Assembly: GCA_000727475.1 (NCBI GenBank)
Contig: KL647292.1
Location: 4,101,132-4,165,131 of the forward strand
DNA from: Sarcocystis neurona
Taxonomy: Eukaryota > Apicomplexa > Conoidasida > Eucoccidiorida > Sarcocystidae
DNA: 64,000 bases
Direction of reading: 5' to 3'
Shown in pieces: positions 33,720 to 47,500 of the stretch. Each line of letters opens with the position of its first letter. Within the stretch, counting starts at the first letter, position 1. A program made the position numbers and the translations under genes. The notes under the pieces are model-generated. The model was given only the letters and a program-made list of their open reading frames with translations. It did not search any database and was not told the DNA's origin.

Positions 33720-35522
33720 AGGAAAGGTGTGCGTGCATGCGACGCAGAATTCTTACAGAGAATTTCACTCTGAAAGTTGACAACAGTACAAGGTCTAGAA
33801 GTTGTTTCGCTATCTTAGAATCCAGAAGGCGTCAGTCGACTTCTCTCTTTGAAAAATTTTAGTGACCGTTCCGAAGATCGTTGCGCAAGTCCGTGTCGCC
33901 GCTGCGGCTGCTGGGGGTCGCCGCAGGAGGGCAGGAGCCGCGGCAAGAAGAAGACACGCGTGCGCGTCGCGGCACAAGAGAAAAAGCAGCCGCAGTTTGT
34001 TAAGAAGGCTTTCATTCTACCTGAGTGTGTCTTTTTCGTTTTTGAACCTTTCCTCCTATGCGTCAGCAGTTTCGGAAACTACGAATACGAAAACGTGCCA
34101 CTCCGTACCCTTGTCGTTGTTACAATGCCTCTCCTGGTGGGTGCGAACTTCCAGCCCGCAGAAACACACATCTGTTGCCTCCGTTTCCTATCGCCCAAAA
34201 CGAACACCTGTAAATGCTTTTTCCCCTTTTTCCTGCTAGACCCAGTGGCTGCTAACTAGCGGCCTACGCTTCCGCCTTGCACACAGGGCATGTTCGAATG
34301 TTCCTCGCGGTACTATTATTGAGGAGGGGTTGTAGCTTCGACTATACATGTGTATATATATATATATGCATGTACAGGCATGCTTGAATAGGATATGGAT
34401 ATATATATAAATATATCAGTGTACTTCTACACTCACAAATATAGCGCAGCCTTCGTGTTGCGTAATATGCGTCTCTCCTTCAATATTGCGTGCGCAAGAG
34501 TGTTTTGCCTGTCGCACTGCTCGCATTACCGTATATCCATACCAATTTCTGCACACATACATATATGTACGCATTTGTACATATGTATGCCTATGCTTCT
34601 ATGGATGTGTGTGCTTGCGCATTTGGATCAACAAACATAGAGGTACGTATAGATATTTGTTCATGCGACTTCCCGCTGCATCTGTTTTTCTTCTAGCAAA
34701 CACATATTTATGCGTATAAATATATATATATATGTGTATGAGTATATTCATTCTATGTACGTATAGACACAACACCCAGACGTGTCCACAGGCTCTGCAG
34801 GTTTTTGAGTCGTGCTGGTGGCAAAGATGTGCGTCCACATGGATATGCCTGTCTGTAGGTTTCGGCTGCAGAAGCAGACTGTAATCCGAGTAGACATACG
34901 AAAGGCGGAACACCAGCAGAAGACAGGACCTTACGGTGCCTGCGTCCATACACGGGAAGACGTGTGCAAGTCTAAGTAGTAAGTGCGTGAAGGCAACCTT
35001 TTGTACCTCTCTTTTTATATTGACCCGTAAGGCGCCTGTTTGCGTGGTTCCATACGTGCATGTAGACGCAAACACGTGAGTCTATATGTGTGTCTGTAGG
35101 CTTGGCTGCGCACGCCCTCTTCTATATCCTTCGAAGAAGAAGAAGAAGAGGAGGACGGGCACGCGCCATTGATTTTTCTCTATGTGTGTCTCGGCAGATG
35201 TATCACAGACACGCAGAGACGAGACACGTCTAGTTTTCGCTTGCGGTGATCTATACAGGCAGGGAAGCATGTATGGATGCACACATGCAGAAGGCTCCTC
35301 GGGTGTTGTTTATGCGTGCATGCGGCAGATAGACCAATAAGCGGGCGCCACGTATTGCAGAGAGAAATATGTAGCCAACGGCGTAGAGGCATCCCGCACA
35401 AGCGTGCATAATGCCCCTCTAGCGGATGGAAGGGTCAGTCATATTTTCCCGAGACTTCCGCATGCACCTTGTAGACAAAGACCAGGGTCTGGGGTGCGTG
35501 CAAGGATGTATGGACTGTGCGT
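33716..35522. other. intergenic, no resolved gene
   Basis: Short frames (for example 33849-34259 on the plus strand) have no recognisable domains. (TA)n runs lie at 34351-34368 and 34721-34735. The region may include the 5' flank of the F-box/LRR gene. Confidence 0.4.
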
Positions 35523-38500
35523 ATGGGGGGTGCCCAGAAAATGAAGAAGCCCCGCTGCAAAGCGGCGTGTTTGTCGCTTGATAACTTCTTCCCCCTGAAG
35601 CCTCGACAGCAGCAGGAGGAGCAGCAGAGGCAGGAGGGGAGAGAGCGGCGACGGCGGCTGCAGTCGTGTCATGAATTGCACCAAGAGCGACAGGCGTTGC
35701 CGCAGCCACACGGGCAGCTGTGCAGGCCGCAGGATCATTACCTGCTGAAGGAGGTGCAGCGTGGCAACGCCGCACAGTGGGAGCGGTCGCAACTCCTAGG
35801 ACAGCAAGATTTGCATGCGCGGCAGCAGTCTGCTCAGGAGAAGTCAGCAGACGAGCAACAGCCGCTGCCTCCTGTTGAGCGGAACCAGCAGCGAGTCTTC
35901 CGCCAGCCCGAGTGCCAGTACGAAGAGACGCAGCAGGAGAGGGTGGTACCGTCTGTGCAGCAACAGCGACAACAACAGCAGCGGCAGCAGGGCGACCAGG
36001 GCCAGCAGCAGCAGACTTGTATGCAGCGACCGCCAGAGACGACGCTGCAGTTTGTGAAGCAGCAGCAGCAACACCGACGTCGGTGGAGCACCGCGTTCGT
36101 TCACCTGCTGTCGACTGGCACCGTGAAACAGGCGCCAGCTTCGCCTCTGGTTCCTCCTACTGCTCTGCGAGATACTTCTCCTGCAGCGACGCGGCCAGCA
36201 GGAAGGGGACAAGCACTGCAGCAGAAGCAAGAAGCGCAGAGCCCGCAGCGGCAACAACTCCAGCACCAGCAACTGCGGCAGCAGCTGCAGCGGCACGCGC
36301 AGACGCAGGACGAGCAGCTGCTGCAGCCACAACACAGTCACCTGCAGCAGCCATATATCAGCCAAGAGCGCACTTCTGCTTCTGCTTCTGCTCGTACGAG
36401 TCACTTGAAGCCCATACGAGATGGTGAGGAATTGGGAGGGAGAACCACAACAACAGCACCAGCCCACCTACCGTCGGCACCAAAAGAGGAAGGACTCTTT
36501 TCCTCGACTCTCGCCCAAGCCAGAAAGCATTCTGGGCCTATACATGGGACGAGCAGGACCTACGCCTGTCATTCCCCACCCTCCGCGGCGCGCAGCAACA
36601 AGCGCCTCCGTCGCACAGCGGACCAAACCGCAGACGCAGCGGACCCTGCATGCGCTTCTGCTGTTGCGCACGCGGTGAGGGGCACTGTTCAGTTCCACAA
36701 GAAGGAAGCTCTTGCTCCGCAAGAGAGGATTCAACATGTCGTGCCCTCATCAAAAAATTTAGATGATGGAAAAGCGGCTGCAGGCGCGCACTGCAATGGA
36801 TGCGCCGCCGACAACGAAATCGAAGCACCTGCTACGTGTAGAGAGTCCCTGACCACAGCAGCGGCGCCCCCAGCGTCGTCTGCACCAGCGCAGGCTCGAC
36901 AAGCTAAAGAACGGCCAACATACGCAGCAGCACGGGGATATGGAGAAGCAGCAGAAGACGGAGGGGCTGGACGGAGAGGTGCTGCAGGAGGCAGTGAGAA
37001 GAAAGGAGGAAGGCCAGAGAGAACACTGACTGCACGCGACGCAGTCGCAACGGTGGCATGTGCTGCCGTCAGTCAAGAGGCAGTAGCACAAACAGCAGTA
37101 GCGCATACTCGTCGAACAGCTTCGAGTGACCGAGCAGCAGCAGGAGGAGCAGTCTCAAAGCCACTGCCGCCCACCCCAGAGGACTCAGCCGCAGGGCCGG
37201 CAGCAGAAGGCGAATCAGTCCACCGCAGGCGGGCAGCAGCGAAGAAGGAAATGCCGACAGCGCCAGCAGGAGCAGCGAGCAGCGGCGCAGCGGGACAGAC
37301 AGCGGGGCGCGCCGCCCGTGTTGCAGCAGCAGGGGGCGGCGATGAAGAAGCAGTAAGAGGAGACGCTGCAGAGAGGCAGCAGCGCAGCAGCTACAGAAGG
37401 CAAGGGACACGACGACTGCGAGCAGCGCAGTGGACAGAGCTACCAGACGAACTCTTGCAGCAAGTGCTGGCCCACTGCGCCAGAGACGCCCTCGCAGGTC
37501 AGCCACACTTCTTCTGGGCGACCTGTCCTGTGTGTGGAGTTTGTATTCTCTCTCCTTCATCTGTAGACATAGACGCGGCTACAGTAACAGTTCCCTGTTA
37601 ACAGCTGAACGGAGGCAAACCGCGTCTCAAGAGAGGACCAACAGAAACCATAATTGTATGAATGACCACCTCGTCATTTCCATGAAGGCCCATCAGGCCT
37701 TGTCAGCTAACTATTTGAGCGTCTGTCGAGGGGGCCTTCCGCTCCCGGTAGCGACGTGTGCAGGCCGGATATTGTTTTTTAAGACGGTAGGACGAGAAGC
37801 AAAGGGAAGTTCTGAAGAATGCTCACACACAGGTATGCTTGTCCCTCCTCCTCTTTATATCTACGCACGTGAGGGGAAATGCGAGACGTAGACTCTCTGT
37901 GTGGGTGATGGCAGTGGCGAGCAGCTGGATCTATGCAGATGTCTAGGATAGAGCTGCAACGTAGGAAGGTCGATACGCGGCGAAAAAGAGTCTTCCACAG
38001 GAAGGTCCCTCCGTCTTAGTTGTCTGTTTCTGTGTCTGTCTCTCCGGGTCGCGGGAGGGACACAGACATGCGTGTATATACGTACACGTGGGAGTCTGCG
38101 CCCGACGCGATGACCGCCTGGCTCTGCTGCTGCTGCTGCTGCGATCCCTCCTCAGTCTGCAGGCGCTTCGCGGCAACGGTGAGGAAAAGGCGCCGCCAGC
38201 TCTGCGTTAGCGGGACACTGCATGCGACGGCAGCAGAAAAGCCGGCGCATATCGTCGCTGCCATCCAGAAGTAGGTGTAACAGCATGGCTCCGTAAGCCG
38301 CCACCTCGGGCTGCTCAACACAGGCGCACAGGAGCGCGTGAAGCGCTACGTGCCCTGGCGTAGGTCCGCAGGTGATACATGTATATGGATATATGCGTGC
38401 ACACGTACACTACTGAATAAGCGCATGCACGTCTTTCGCCGAGTATATTTGTATATACTGTTTTTCAACTCTCCGCACATGTCTTTGTCCCTCTACACGT

Positions 38501-41500
38501 ACACACCTGTATATACGTAACTATATAATAGTTCTGCATATCTGTTAATGTCCGTATATACACATGCCTGTAAGTGTGAACGTATACGTGCTCCCGAAGA
38601 TATACGGCGGAAGTGTGTCAGCCTTGTGGCACGCATGCATACATACGAGCGCGTGCACAGCAGCACGTGCCTTTTTTGTGGAAAGCAGCCACACGGCGGG
38701 ATTTTGCTGCTGAGTCGCTGGCGCGTCTCTTACGTATGTGACACTGGCGCGCGCTCTCATCGTCGCTGGGTGCCCACACCCGTCCAACAAGGAGTGAACG
38801 CGCGCGCCTTCGTCTTTTTCTACGGCCAGCACGCATGCAGAAGAAACACTCCCGTGCAGCAAAGCGACTGTTCGTCTCTTCGTTTTGCCGAGGTCTGCCC
38901 CCGAGGGGCCCGCAGGCCCCTGCATCGGTCATCTCAGCAATAAATCTCATTTCTCTCTCCCATCTCGAAAGTAGAAAACACCGCCGCTACCGCTTCTCTC
39001 TTTCTGTCCCGTTGCGGACACTCTACTCTCCACGGGTGCCGCACGTGTCGACACCCCCACAGCTCTACACACACACGTATGCGTATTACGACGTAAATAT
39101 ACATACATATATATATATATATGTATATATCGGCATATGATACTAGTGCGTACGCACATATGTGTGTATCTAGAAATCACACGCGTATGTGTATGTGCAA
39201 CACAAACAAATCCATGTGGTCCCAACACATATACATATGGAAGTCTAAACCAAAGATTCGCAGAGAAGAGTACAAATACATAGACATGTGTACATGTAGA
39301 TGTGTACCTCTAGTAACGTGTGAAGACCCGTGCAACACGTTGCAGATCCGTCTACATGCTGAGAACGCGTGAACTAAACACTCGTGTGGTGTACTATGCC
39401 TAGAGAGAGATAGAGAAGGAAGGAGGACACACGCGCTTCTCTAACCTAAAATTCCGAAAGTATTGCAGGGGACCCATCTACAAATATGTACATAGACATC
39501 GCGTTAAAATCCATATCTATCTATCTATCTATATATATATGTATATGTATATACCCGCGCGTGTGTCGGTGTCGCAGAAATTGGTGTCTAATGCCGTACA
39601 TGCATATCTACGTGTACGTACATATATGAAACAAATCCGTATAGAATGTGTGACAGCAGATCCAGGTACACACGTGTACATAGGTAACGTAAAAGTTCGT
39701 ATAGAGTAGATGGCAGCTGATCCATATACACAAGCGCACACCCGCAAAGCACGTGGCGTCGCAGATACATATATACACGTGTGTACGTAGTTAATGTTGA
39801 AATCCGTAAGGAGTGCTGCTAAGTTTATCCATAGATCCACGTGTATATAGATGAGGTTAGGATCCCTGTTGAAAACGTGTGATCCTAGGATGTCCCAGGT
39901 AAATATCCGCGTCTACGTCTCGCGTAAATACCGGTATAGAGTCTTGCAGATGGATATATATCTAGACAAGTCTCTTCATTAGGTAAATACCAACACAGAA
40001 TACGTAGCAGGTCTGCATCCGTATGTGCCAAATATTATGTGTGTGTACACCGCATATCACTACCAGTCTGGAAGACTCCAGCTGTATACACGCACCCTTT
40101 GTATATATATATATTATATATTAGATATTAGATATAATGTATATATATATATATTAGATATTAGATACAGTATATATTATATTAGATATTATATATATAT
40201 ATGTATTTTATATATTAGATATTAGATATAGTGTGTATATATATGTTACATATTATTAATTACATCTTACACATATATATGATACATTATATATATTATC
40301 TATTACATCTTATACATATATATTATATACTATGTATATGTTATATGCATACGCACGTTTGCATCTTCTTCATCTTCGATCCGTAGATGCTGCGTGTGTT
40401 GTTGCTGGAGCAGTCTCTGCTTCTGCCAAGTTGTATACGTGGTGTTGTCCGCGACGCGAATAAAAACCGGCGCGTGCACCTTCTCTGGCGATAATTTATA
40501 GCGCCTTTGCCGTAGCGTGCACCCGCCACGCTCCCGCAACGCAGGCGATAGCCACGTACCTGTGGATACTCTTCGTAATGTAAATGCTTCCGTGTGTGAA
40601 GAATCGGCTATTTACAGAGAGACGGAGATATATAGGATGTAAGCACATGTTGCACGCCTATGCGGAGAAATTCTTACCTAGCAATAGACACTAGAAAACA
40701 CCGCAGCAAAGCTGCACACACGCAGCGGACCTAGCAGTATATATATATATATACATTTGTATGTGTGTGTATCAGGTGACTACAGCCGGGTGGGTGTGCT
40801 CCTTCTATCGTCAGGCAGAGCCGCAGGAGAAATGTCGCACCTGTTTCTTCCTTTGCTTTTCTCCTGCTCTCTTCAGTGTTCTGCTTTGCGGCTGCACCAG
40901 CCTGTTACTGCTGCTGCTGCTACGCGGTTGCTGCTGGTGCCTCGCGCTGCTGCGGAGGCGCTCCTGTTGGAGCCGCGCGCTCCTGCTGCGGCGGAGACGC
41001 GACCAGGGGAGGTCTCTGAGACTGCTGCAGTAGCGGTGCTGCAGTAGCGGTGCTGGAGTCGCAGCAGCAGCAGCTCTTGCCGCTGGTTTCGCTGCTGTTG
41101 CGGCTGCTGCTCCCTCCGCCCGCCCTAGTTTTTTCTCTGGCGCCGCGCAGTGTTGCTGCTGCTGGTGTCATTTTGCTGCTGCTGCTGCAGGTCCTGCAAT
41201 CTCCGTCTGTTGAGTATCACAGGCGTCAGTTCTTTGACCTCGCGGTTACTCGAGCCTTTGTGGAAAGCAGGCAGCAGCTGCTTTCCCGTCAACCTGGAGT
41301 GCCTCGTGCTGCGCAAGTGCCCGAAACTCAGTCCGCGCAGCATCCGCTTCTTCACCTCGAGGTACCGTGCGCTCCTTCCTGCTGCTTCACAGCGAAAATT
41401 CCCTCACCTCCGTCCGTCTGCTGCTGAACAACACACTGCTCTGTGCCCTGCTGTTTCTTCTCCTTTGTTTGGGGCCGCTTCTTGGAAGGATGTCTCTCTT

Positions 41501-44500
41501 TTGCGGCAGTTTCCAGTCCCCGACACATGCAGCCTGCCTCACGTGTGCCGCTGCTCCTATTCTACCCTGCTGCTGTGCGCTCCTGCCGTACCCCGCGACC
41601 CAGGAGGCTGCGTCGGTGCCCTCGTCGGTTGTTGCCGCTGTTTCTTCTCCTCCACCGCGTGTTGCGCGGCGCCCGCCTTCTTGTCGCTGCTGTCGTCAGC
41701 AGCAACCCGCCTTCTTCTCGTTGCACCTGCTGCGGGCTCTCCTTCAGCTCGTGCGGGACAGTTCTCTGCTATTCTTCTGAAACATCTTCTGCGCTGCCGC
41801 CAACTGGGTCGCAAGGACGATCTGCTGCTCTGGCCACACTCTGAAGCTGCCCGGCAACAACCGCCGCATGCATGCATATATCTACATTATGCATATATAT
41901 ATATATATATCTTCATGTAGATGTGATTACATGCATACACAATGACATGTATCTGCAATATATATACACATATATCTAAGTCCACTTGTGTGTCTGCGCG
42001 TTTAACCACAAGCTGAGTCTTATGGATTCTTACATATATATATATATATGCATAAAGCTGCGTAGCAACAGCGCAGCTGTCTCTTCGATTCCCTGGACCG
42101 GCGCTGCTGGTACCACACGCGATGACTTGTCCTGCCGAAAGCGGGCTCGATTTTATATGCTGAGGAAGATATCCGCAGGCCGATGCGCCGATGCGAACCG
42201 CATTGTACGTGTGAGGTATCGGAGAAGTGACGAAACGGCGACCACGCACCCTTTTGGTTGTCTGCAGGTAGTGTTGGAGCGTCTTGGCAGGGCCCACATC
42301 ACCGCAGCAACAGCGGCAGTCCAATTTTTGCCTCAGAAGGAAATTCAAAAGCGCTCACCTGCAAAACATTTTCTTCCGAGCACTCCATAAGATGACGTGC
42401 CCTCACATGCGGTTGCGTAGCGTACATGTATATACGTCTTTATGTGTATTTATGTGTGTGTGTGTGCGCGCGTATATATATGCCTGTCTCTCTCTCTCTG
42501 TGTATATATTTCTGATTGATGTATAGAGAGATACAGCAAGAGAGAGATAGATAGAGAGAGAGGCAAAATTGATAGGTAGAGTGCTGACTTACATCGGTGA
42601 GTTCGTAGAGGTGGGTGGAGAGACGGAGAGATAAACGGACAGCGGCGAAGACCTACAGAGATAAATAGGCGAGTCGGTGGACCGCGAGAGAGAGCAGCAG
42701 CGGGAATTGGGTAGTTAGATACGCAGAAAGATAGGGGTGGGAGTGAGTGGATAGACAGAGAAACCGGAAGACTGCTGGAAGGTATAGATCGAAGGACACG
42801 TAGAGAAAAAGCGACAGAGGGACCGAAAGATACGCAGAGGGGCAGACAGAAAGGCAGACACGGAGATGCGTAGACAGAGGTAGGAGCGTATTGCCGTGGT
42901 TTGCTTCTCAGCCGTCTGCGTCGTCTCCCTTTTTTTCTCTCTGTCCCTTTCTCTTCCTATGATTCGATTCTCAAGAGCAGTCCTCAGCAGTGGCTGGCAC
43001 GCACTTCTTCGCTGAGCTGCTGGCACTCAGGTTTCTCTCTCTTGTTTTTTTCTTGTGGTCGCATGCGCCTCTACTTGTGAGCCCTGTCACTCGCACCTGT
43101 GGAGGATATATACACACGTATGTTTGTCTCTCTCCCTATATATATGTATGTATATACGTATATATCTGTACGTGTGTATACGTATACGTATGTGTAAGTG
43201 TATAGGTATATATGTAGCACATATCAGGGAAAACCTTGGCTTTCCCCGGAGGATATGTAGAGCAGCAGATAAAGTTCTTTCTCCCCTGCTGAGCGTGTGC
43301 ACCCGTGCAGACTGCGGCACCTGCGCGCTGTAGACTTGCAGGACAACTGCGGCCTCGACAAGGAGGCAGTCGCCGCTCTGCGCTTCCTTCCCAAGCTCGA
43401 AGTGAGGAAAGTTTCTTCTCTAGGTTGAACTGCTGTCGGCTCTTCTGGGCCTCCCAGACGACAGCTCACACGCGTCCTTGCCGGGGCCACTCCTGCTGTA
43501 GCCTGTCGCCCGGTGCTGGTGCTGCAGCACTAGCGGCGCGCGTCTCAAGTTCTCTACTCTCTCTTGTATGCCGACTCTCCTCCAGATTCTCGTCTGCGCT
43601 TCGGTTTCAACTTCTTTCAAGCAGCCTGCCTGTACCTCTGCCCATGTGTATGCACACACATACACATGTGCGCCGTAGTATTACGCCCACCACGGACTGC
43701 CCTGTCGCCGTCTTTATCCCTCTGTATATACCTATCTATCCCTCGGTCTGTCTATCTCTCTCTATATATACGCGTGTGCTGTTTGTATCCACGTAATACG
43801 CCTTCGTGTATTGGTGTAGACATAGTATATATACATGTGTATGTGGGCATATATCAACGGAGTAGCCTCTCTTTGTCTGTGAGTCTCTATGTATGCACAA
43901 CTTTATCTCTACTTTTCTCTGCCTGCCTCTCTGTGTATCTCTCTCTCTCTATCTCTTTACTTATCTCTCTGTCTCTCTCTATCTCTCTACCTGCTTTACT
44001 GTCCTGTCTCTGTCTCTGTCTCTCTCTATATATTTCTCTCTATATCTGTCTCTATCTTTCTCTCTATACCTGTGTCTCTATATTTCTCTCTATATTTCTC
44101 TATATGTCTGTCTCTATATTTCTCTCTATATCTGTATCTCTATATTTCCTCTATATCTGTCTGTCTCTATATTTCTCTCTATATCTGTCTGTCTCTATAT
44201 TTCTCTCTATATCTGTGTCTCTATAAATCTCTCTATATCTGTCTCTATATCTCTCTATCTCTCTACCCATTTCTCTGTGTATCTTTCTTTCTATTTCTCT
44301 ACCTACTTCTCTCTGTCTCTCTCTACCTCTCTACATAACTCTCTCTCTATATTTCTATACCTATTTCTCTGTGTATCTCTCTATATCTATCTCTGGATCT
44401 CTGCATGAACCCCCTCCATGCCTATCTACACATACATAGATATGTGTATACTCACTTGATGTTTGCATCCACGTATTATCACTCCATATATATCTACGAA

Positions 44501-47500
44501 CACACCACCACATACTCACGTCTACACCTATATATCGATATACGTGTGGTTCAATATGCCCACACAGCATGCCTCTATACATATATTAAACCTCCCAACG
44601 ACACACACACAGATACGTGCATGCACGTGGATATATCCCTCGCTACGCAGTTGCCCCAGTATGTAGATAGAGATATATATGTCCACATACTTGTACGTGT
44701 GTATATCTATCTCTCTCTATATATATACACACTTTTCTATGTATCAAACTCCCCCCCGCCCTAGATAGACATATATACTTACATATATATATATATATAT
44801 GTATATATGTAAAGTCCAACACTGCTGCAATGGACGACACTTCCTTTCCATGCACTTGTTCATCTCTGTCTCCACGCCCCCTCCCTCCCGACACACATGT
44901 AGAAGCTGGAAGCACCGTCTTCTGTCGTTTTATATCGAACTCTGCCTCAGCGCGCAGCTGCTTCGACACTGGCGGACGGGGGGAATGGCGGGTCGGGAGG
45001 AGGGGGAAAACTCGGGACTGAGGGCCTGGCGCGCCTACGCTGTCGTCAGGGGGGGGGGGGCAGTGCTGGCAGAGGGGGCCAAGGGGAGGCTGCGTCCAGA
45101 AACAGAGCTGAGACCTTTTTATCCTCGATTTTCCTCTGGATATGTACAGACACGCGTCGAGACAGCTGTGTACGCGTCTGTGTGCCCTCGCTTGTACCTG
45201 CTGGATTTGCTCGTATGCAGCGGGCACACATGTATCTATGTGGAACTTCTTTTCTAAGGCGCGGGGGGGGGCACTATTTGTCTGAATTTATTCCCCTGTT
45301 CTCACGTATATGTCGCTGCTCTGCATGGACTGTTCCCTAGGAGCCGCTGGTCCGCGGTGGCTCCGCCGTCACTTCATCTTGATCCGTCCTGGCTGCCAAT
45401 TCTGGCCGGCTTGTGTACGTCTGCCCCCGTCTCTTTGAAGACCCCACACATGTGTATATAGTTCTGTGTGCATATACCGGCAGACACGCGTAGCCTGAAA
45501 TGCAGATGTCTACATATATGTGTGTTTGTTTCCTCTCCACCCTTTCTCCTTGAGTATTCGATGTGGGGATATTTCTACGCATGTTTGCTGCGCGCCCAGA
45601 GTGCCGCTGCCCGGTGACAGCCTCGTGTTGGCGCCTTCCTCTCCTTCTCTTTCCGCACACATGAGCGGTCGTCAAAGCGCAGCAGCTACTCTGTTCTCGG
45701 CTTCCTGCGACGCAGCAGAGCTATGTAGTCAGTTCTTCTCTTCTTCTTGCTGGTGCTCCTGCTACTTATCCTCCTGTCGGCTCTCACAAAGCAGACAAGA
45801 TACTCCATGCGTTGCTGCCGTAACTGGTCGCGAACAAAGCAGCAGCTATTCCACGCGTTGCTGCTGTAACTACTTTGAAGCGGAGCAGCCGCTACTCCAG
45901 GCGTTGCTGCTGTAGCTGCTCAGACGCAGGGCAGGAGCTGCACACGTTGCTGTGGTTTCTTCTCACAGCTCTTTTCCCTTATGCACTGCTGCTGCTGCTG
46001 ATATCGCCTGGACATGCCCTGCTGCCCGTGTTGCTGCTTCTACTCTTCCTGCTGCTGCTGCGCCCTTTTCTGCAGCAGCTTCGTGTGCTGCTGGTGCTGC
46101 TTCCTCTTGCAGCGCGTTGCCCTTGGCCTGACATCAACGGCACGCGGGAGATCCTCTGCGCACACCGACGCATCTCTCGTTGCGCTTCTGGGACTCCCAC
46201 CGCGGGCTGCCGCTCTTCCTTCCCCTCCCCCTTCACTTTGCCAGCCGTGCGGGACTGCAGCTGCTGCCGCTGCAGCTGGTGCACGCCTGCTTCCTACGAC
46301 ACAGCAGAGCCATCCACCGACTTCTTCTCTTCTAGTTGATGCTGTCGGGCCTTGTCCTCCTCCTCCGGCCGCTGTTGCTGCTGCACCTGCGTCCTTTCAT
46401 TTCTCTTCGCTGCCTCCAAGTGGCACTGTTTCACAGGCTCAGACCTCTGGTGACTGGGCGGCAGCGTTTTCAGCCGCAGTATGTGCCTCACATATCCACG
46501 CACCACCAGCGACTTCTCCTGCTGGTTCGACGGTAGCCGGTGCAACGGCGTCGACAGCTGCAACCCCTTTTTCGGCAGCCGTTGCTACGGGTCAAGTCGC
46601 TTCTGCTGGGCACTCATTCCTAGTAACAGCCTCCCGTGCAGCACCGCCGCTGTCTACAGGAGATGCTTCCGAGTTCGCTTTGTTTCTGTCTTCCTCAGCA
46701 GCCGTTCTTCCGCCAAAAGCAGCTGCAGGCGCTCCGCCGGCGCCGTACACAGCAGCAGTGTCGCAGAGTCCTTCAAACCCAACAAACGTGTTCACTTCAG
46801 TATCTTCTTCATCTGCATCAGCAAAAGCATCATGCAGTTCCTCTGGAGCAGCAGCTTCTTCTTCAGCAACGGCGGCCAGTCCCTCAGTGCCACGTGCTGT
46901 TGCTGCTGCTGCATCAGCGTGCGACGTCGCAGGAAGAAGTCGACAGGCCACAGCAGTCTGCAGCACGGCAACGGAAGACTTTGCAGCAGCGTTTTCTTGG
47001 CGAGACCGTTGCGACCAGCGAGAAGCACAGGAAGCGCAGCCACAAGACGAGCGGGAGATACTGCGGAGAACCACAGTAAATGATTCTCGGTCTCCTGCTC
47101 CACTGGCGCGTGCAGAACTCATACAGCCCACAAACAAAATCGACTGCGTTACTAACAGGCGGTCGTTTTCAGAGCATCGGTTCGCGTCTGCTGCGGCAGT
47201 TGCTGAGGCTGCTGGTCCTGCGGCACCTGCAATGCCTCAAAGCGAGTCTGCTGCTGCTTCTTCTTCGGGTCTGCGAGCGCCTTCAACGTCTGCAGTCGCC
47301 GGACTGCCTGTCAGCAGGGCAACTGCTGCCACCGGACAACGAGAAGCAGCTGCGGGCGCGGCGAGGGATGCTGGAGCACCTGCAGATTCACGTGTTCCTG
47401 CGTCGGCTACTCCGGCAAATAGCGGGCCGTCTGCGACAGCCGCCGCTGGGCGCGAGACAGTGCGGGGAAGCGGAGCTCCCCAAGCAGCCGTTGCTGCAGC

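Noticed and set aside
32812..33862. Long open frames spanning the N run on both strands
   Set aside because: They exist only because undetermined bases contain no stops.
41868..41882. GCATGCATGCATAT as an AP2-type TGCATGCA site
   Set aside because: It lies inside an intron next to (TA)n; a short palindrome in alternating-purine-pyrimidine DNA is expected by chance.
43889..44408. Ser/Leu/Tyr-rich open frames of 150-220 codons
   Set aside because: These are translations of a CT/TA microsatellite; every plus frame is open, so there is no coding signal.
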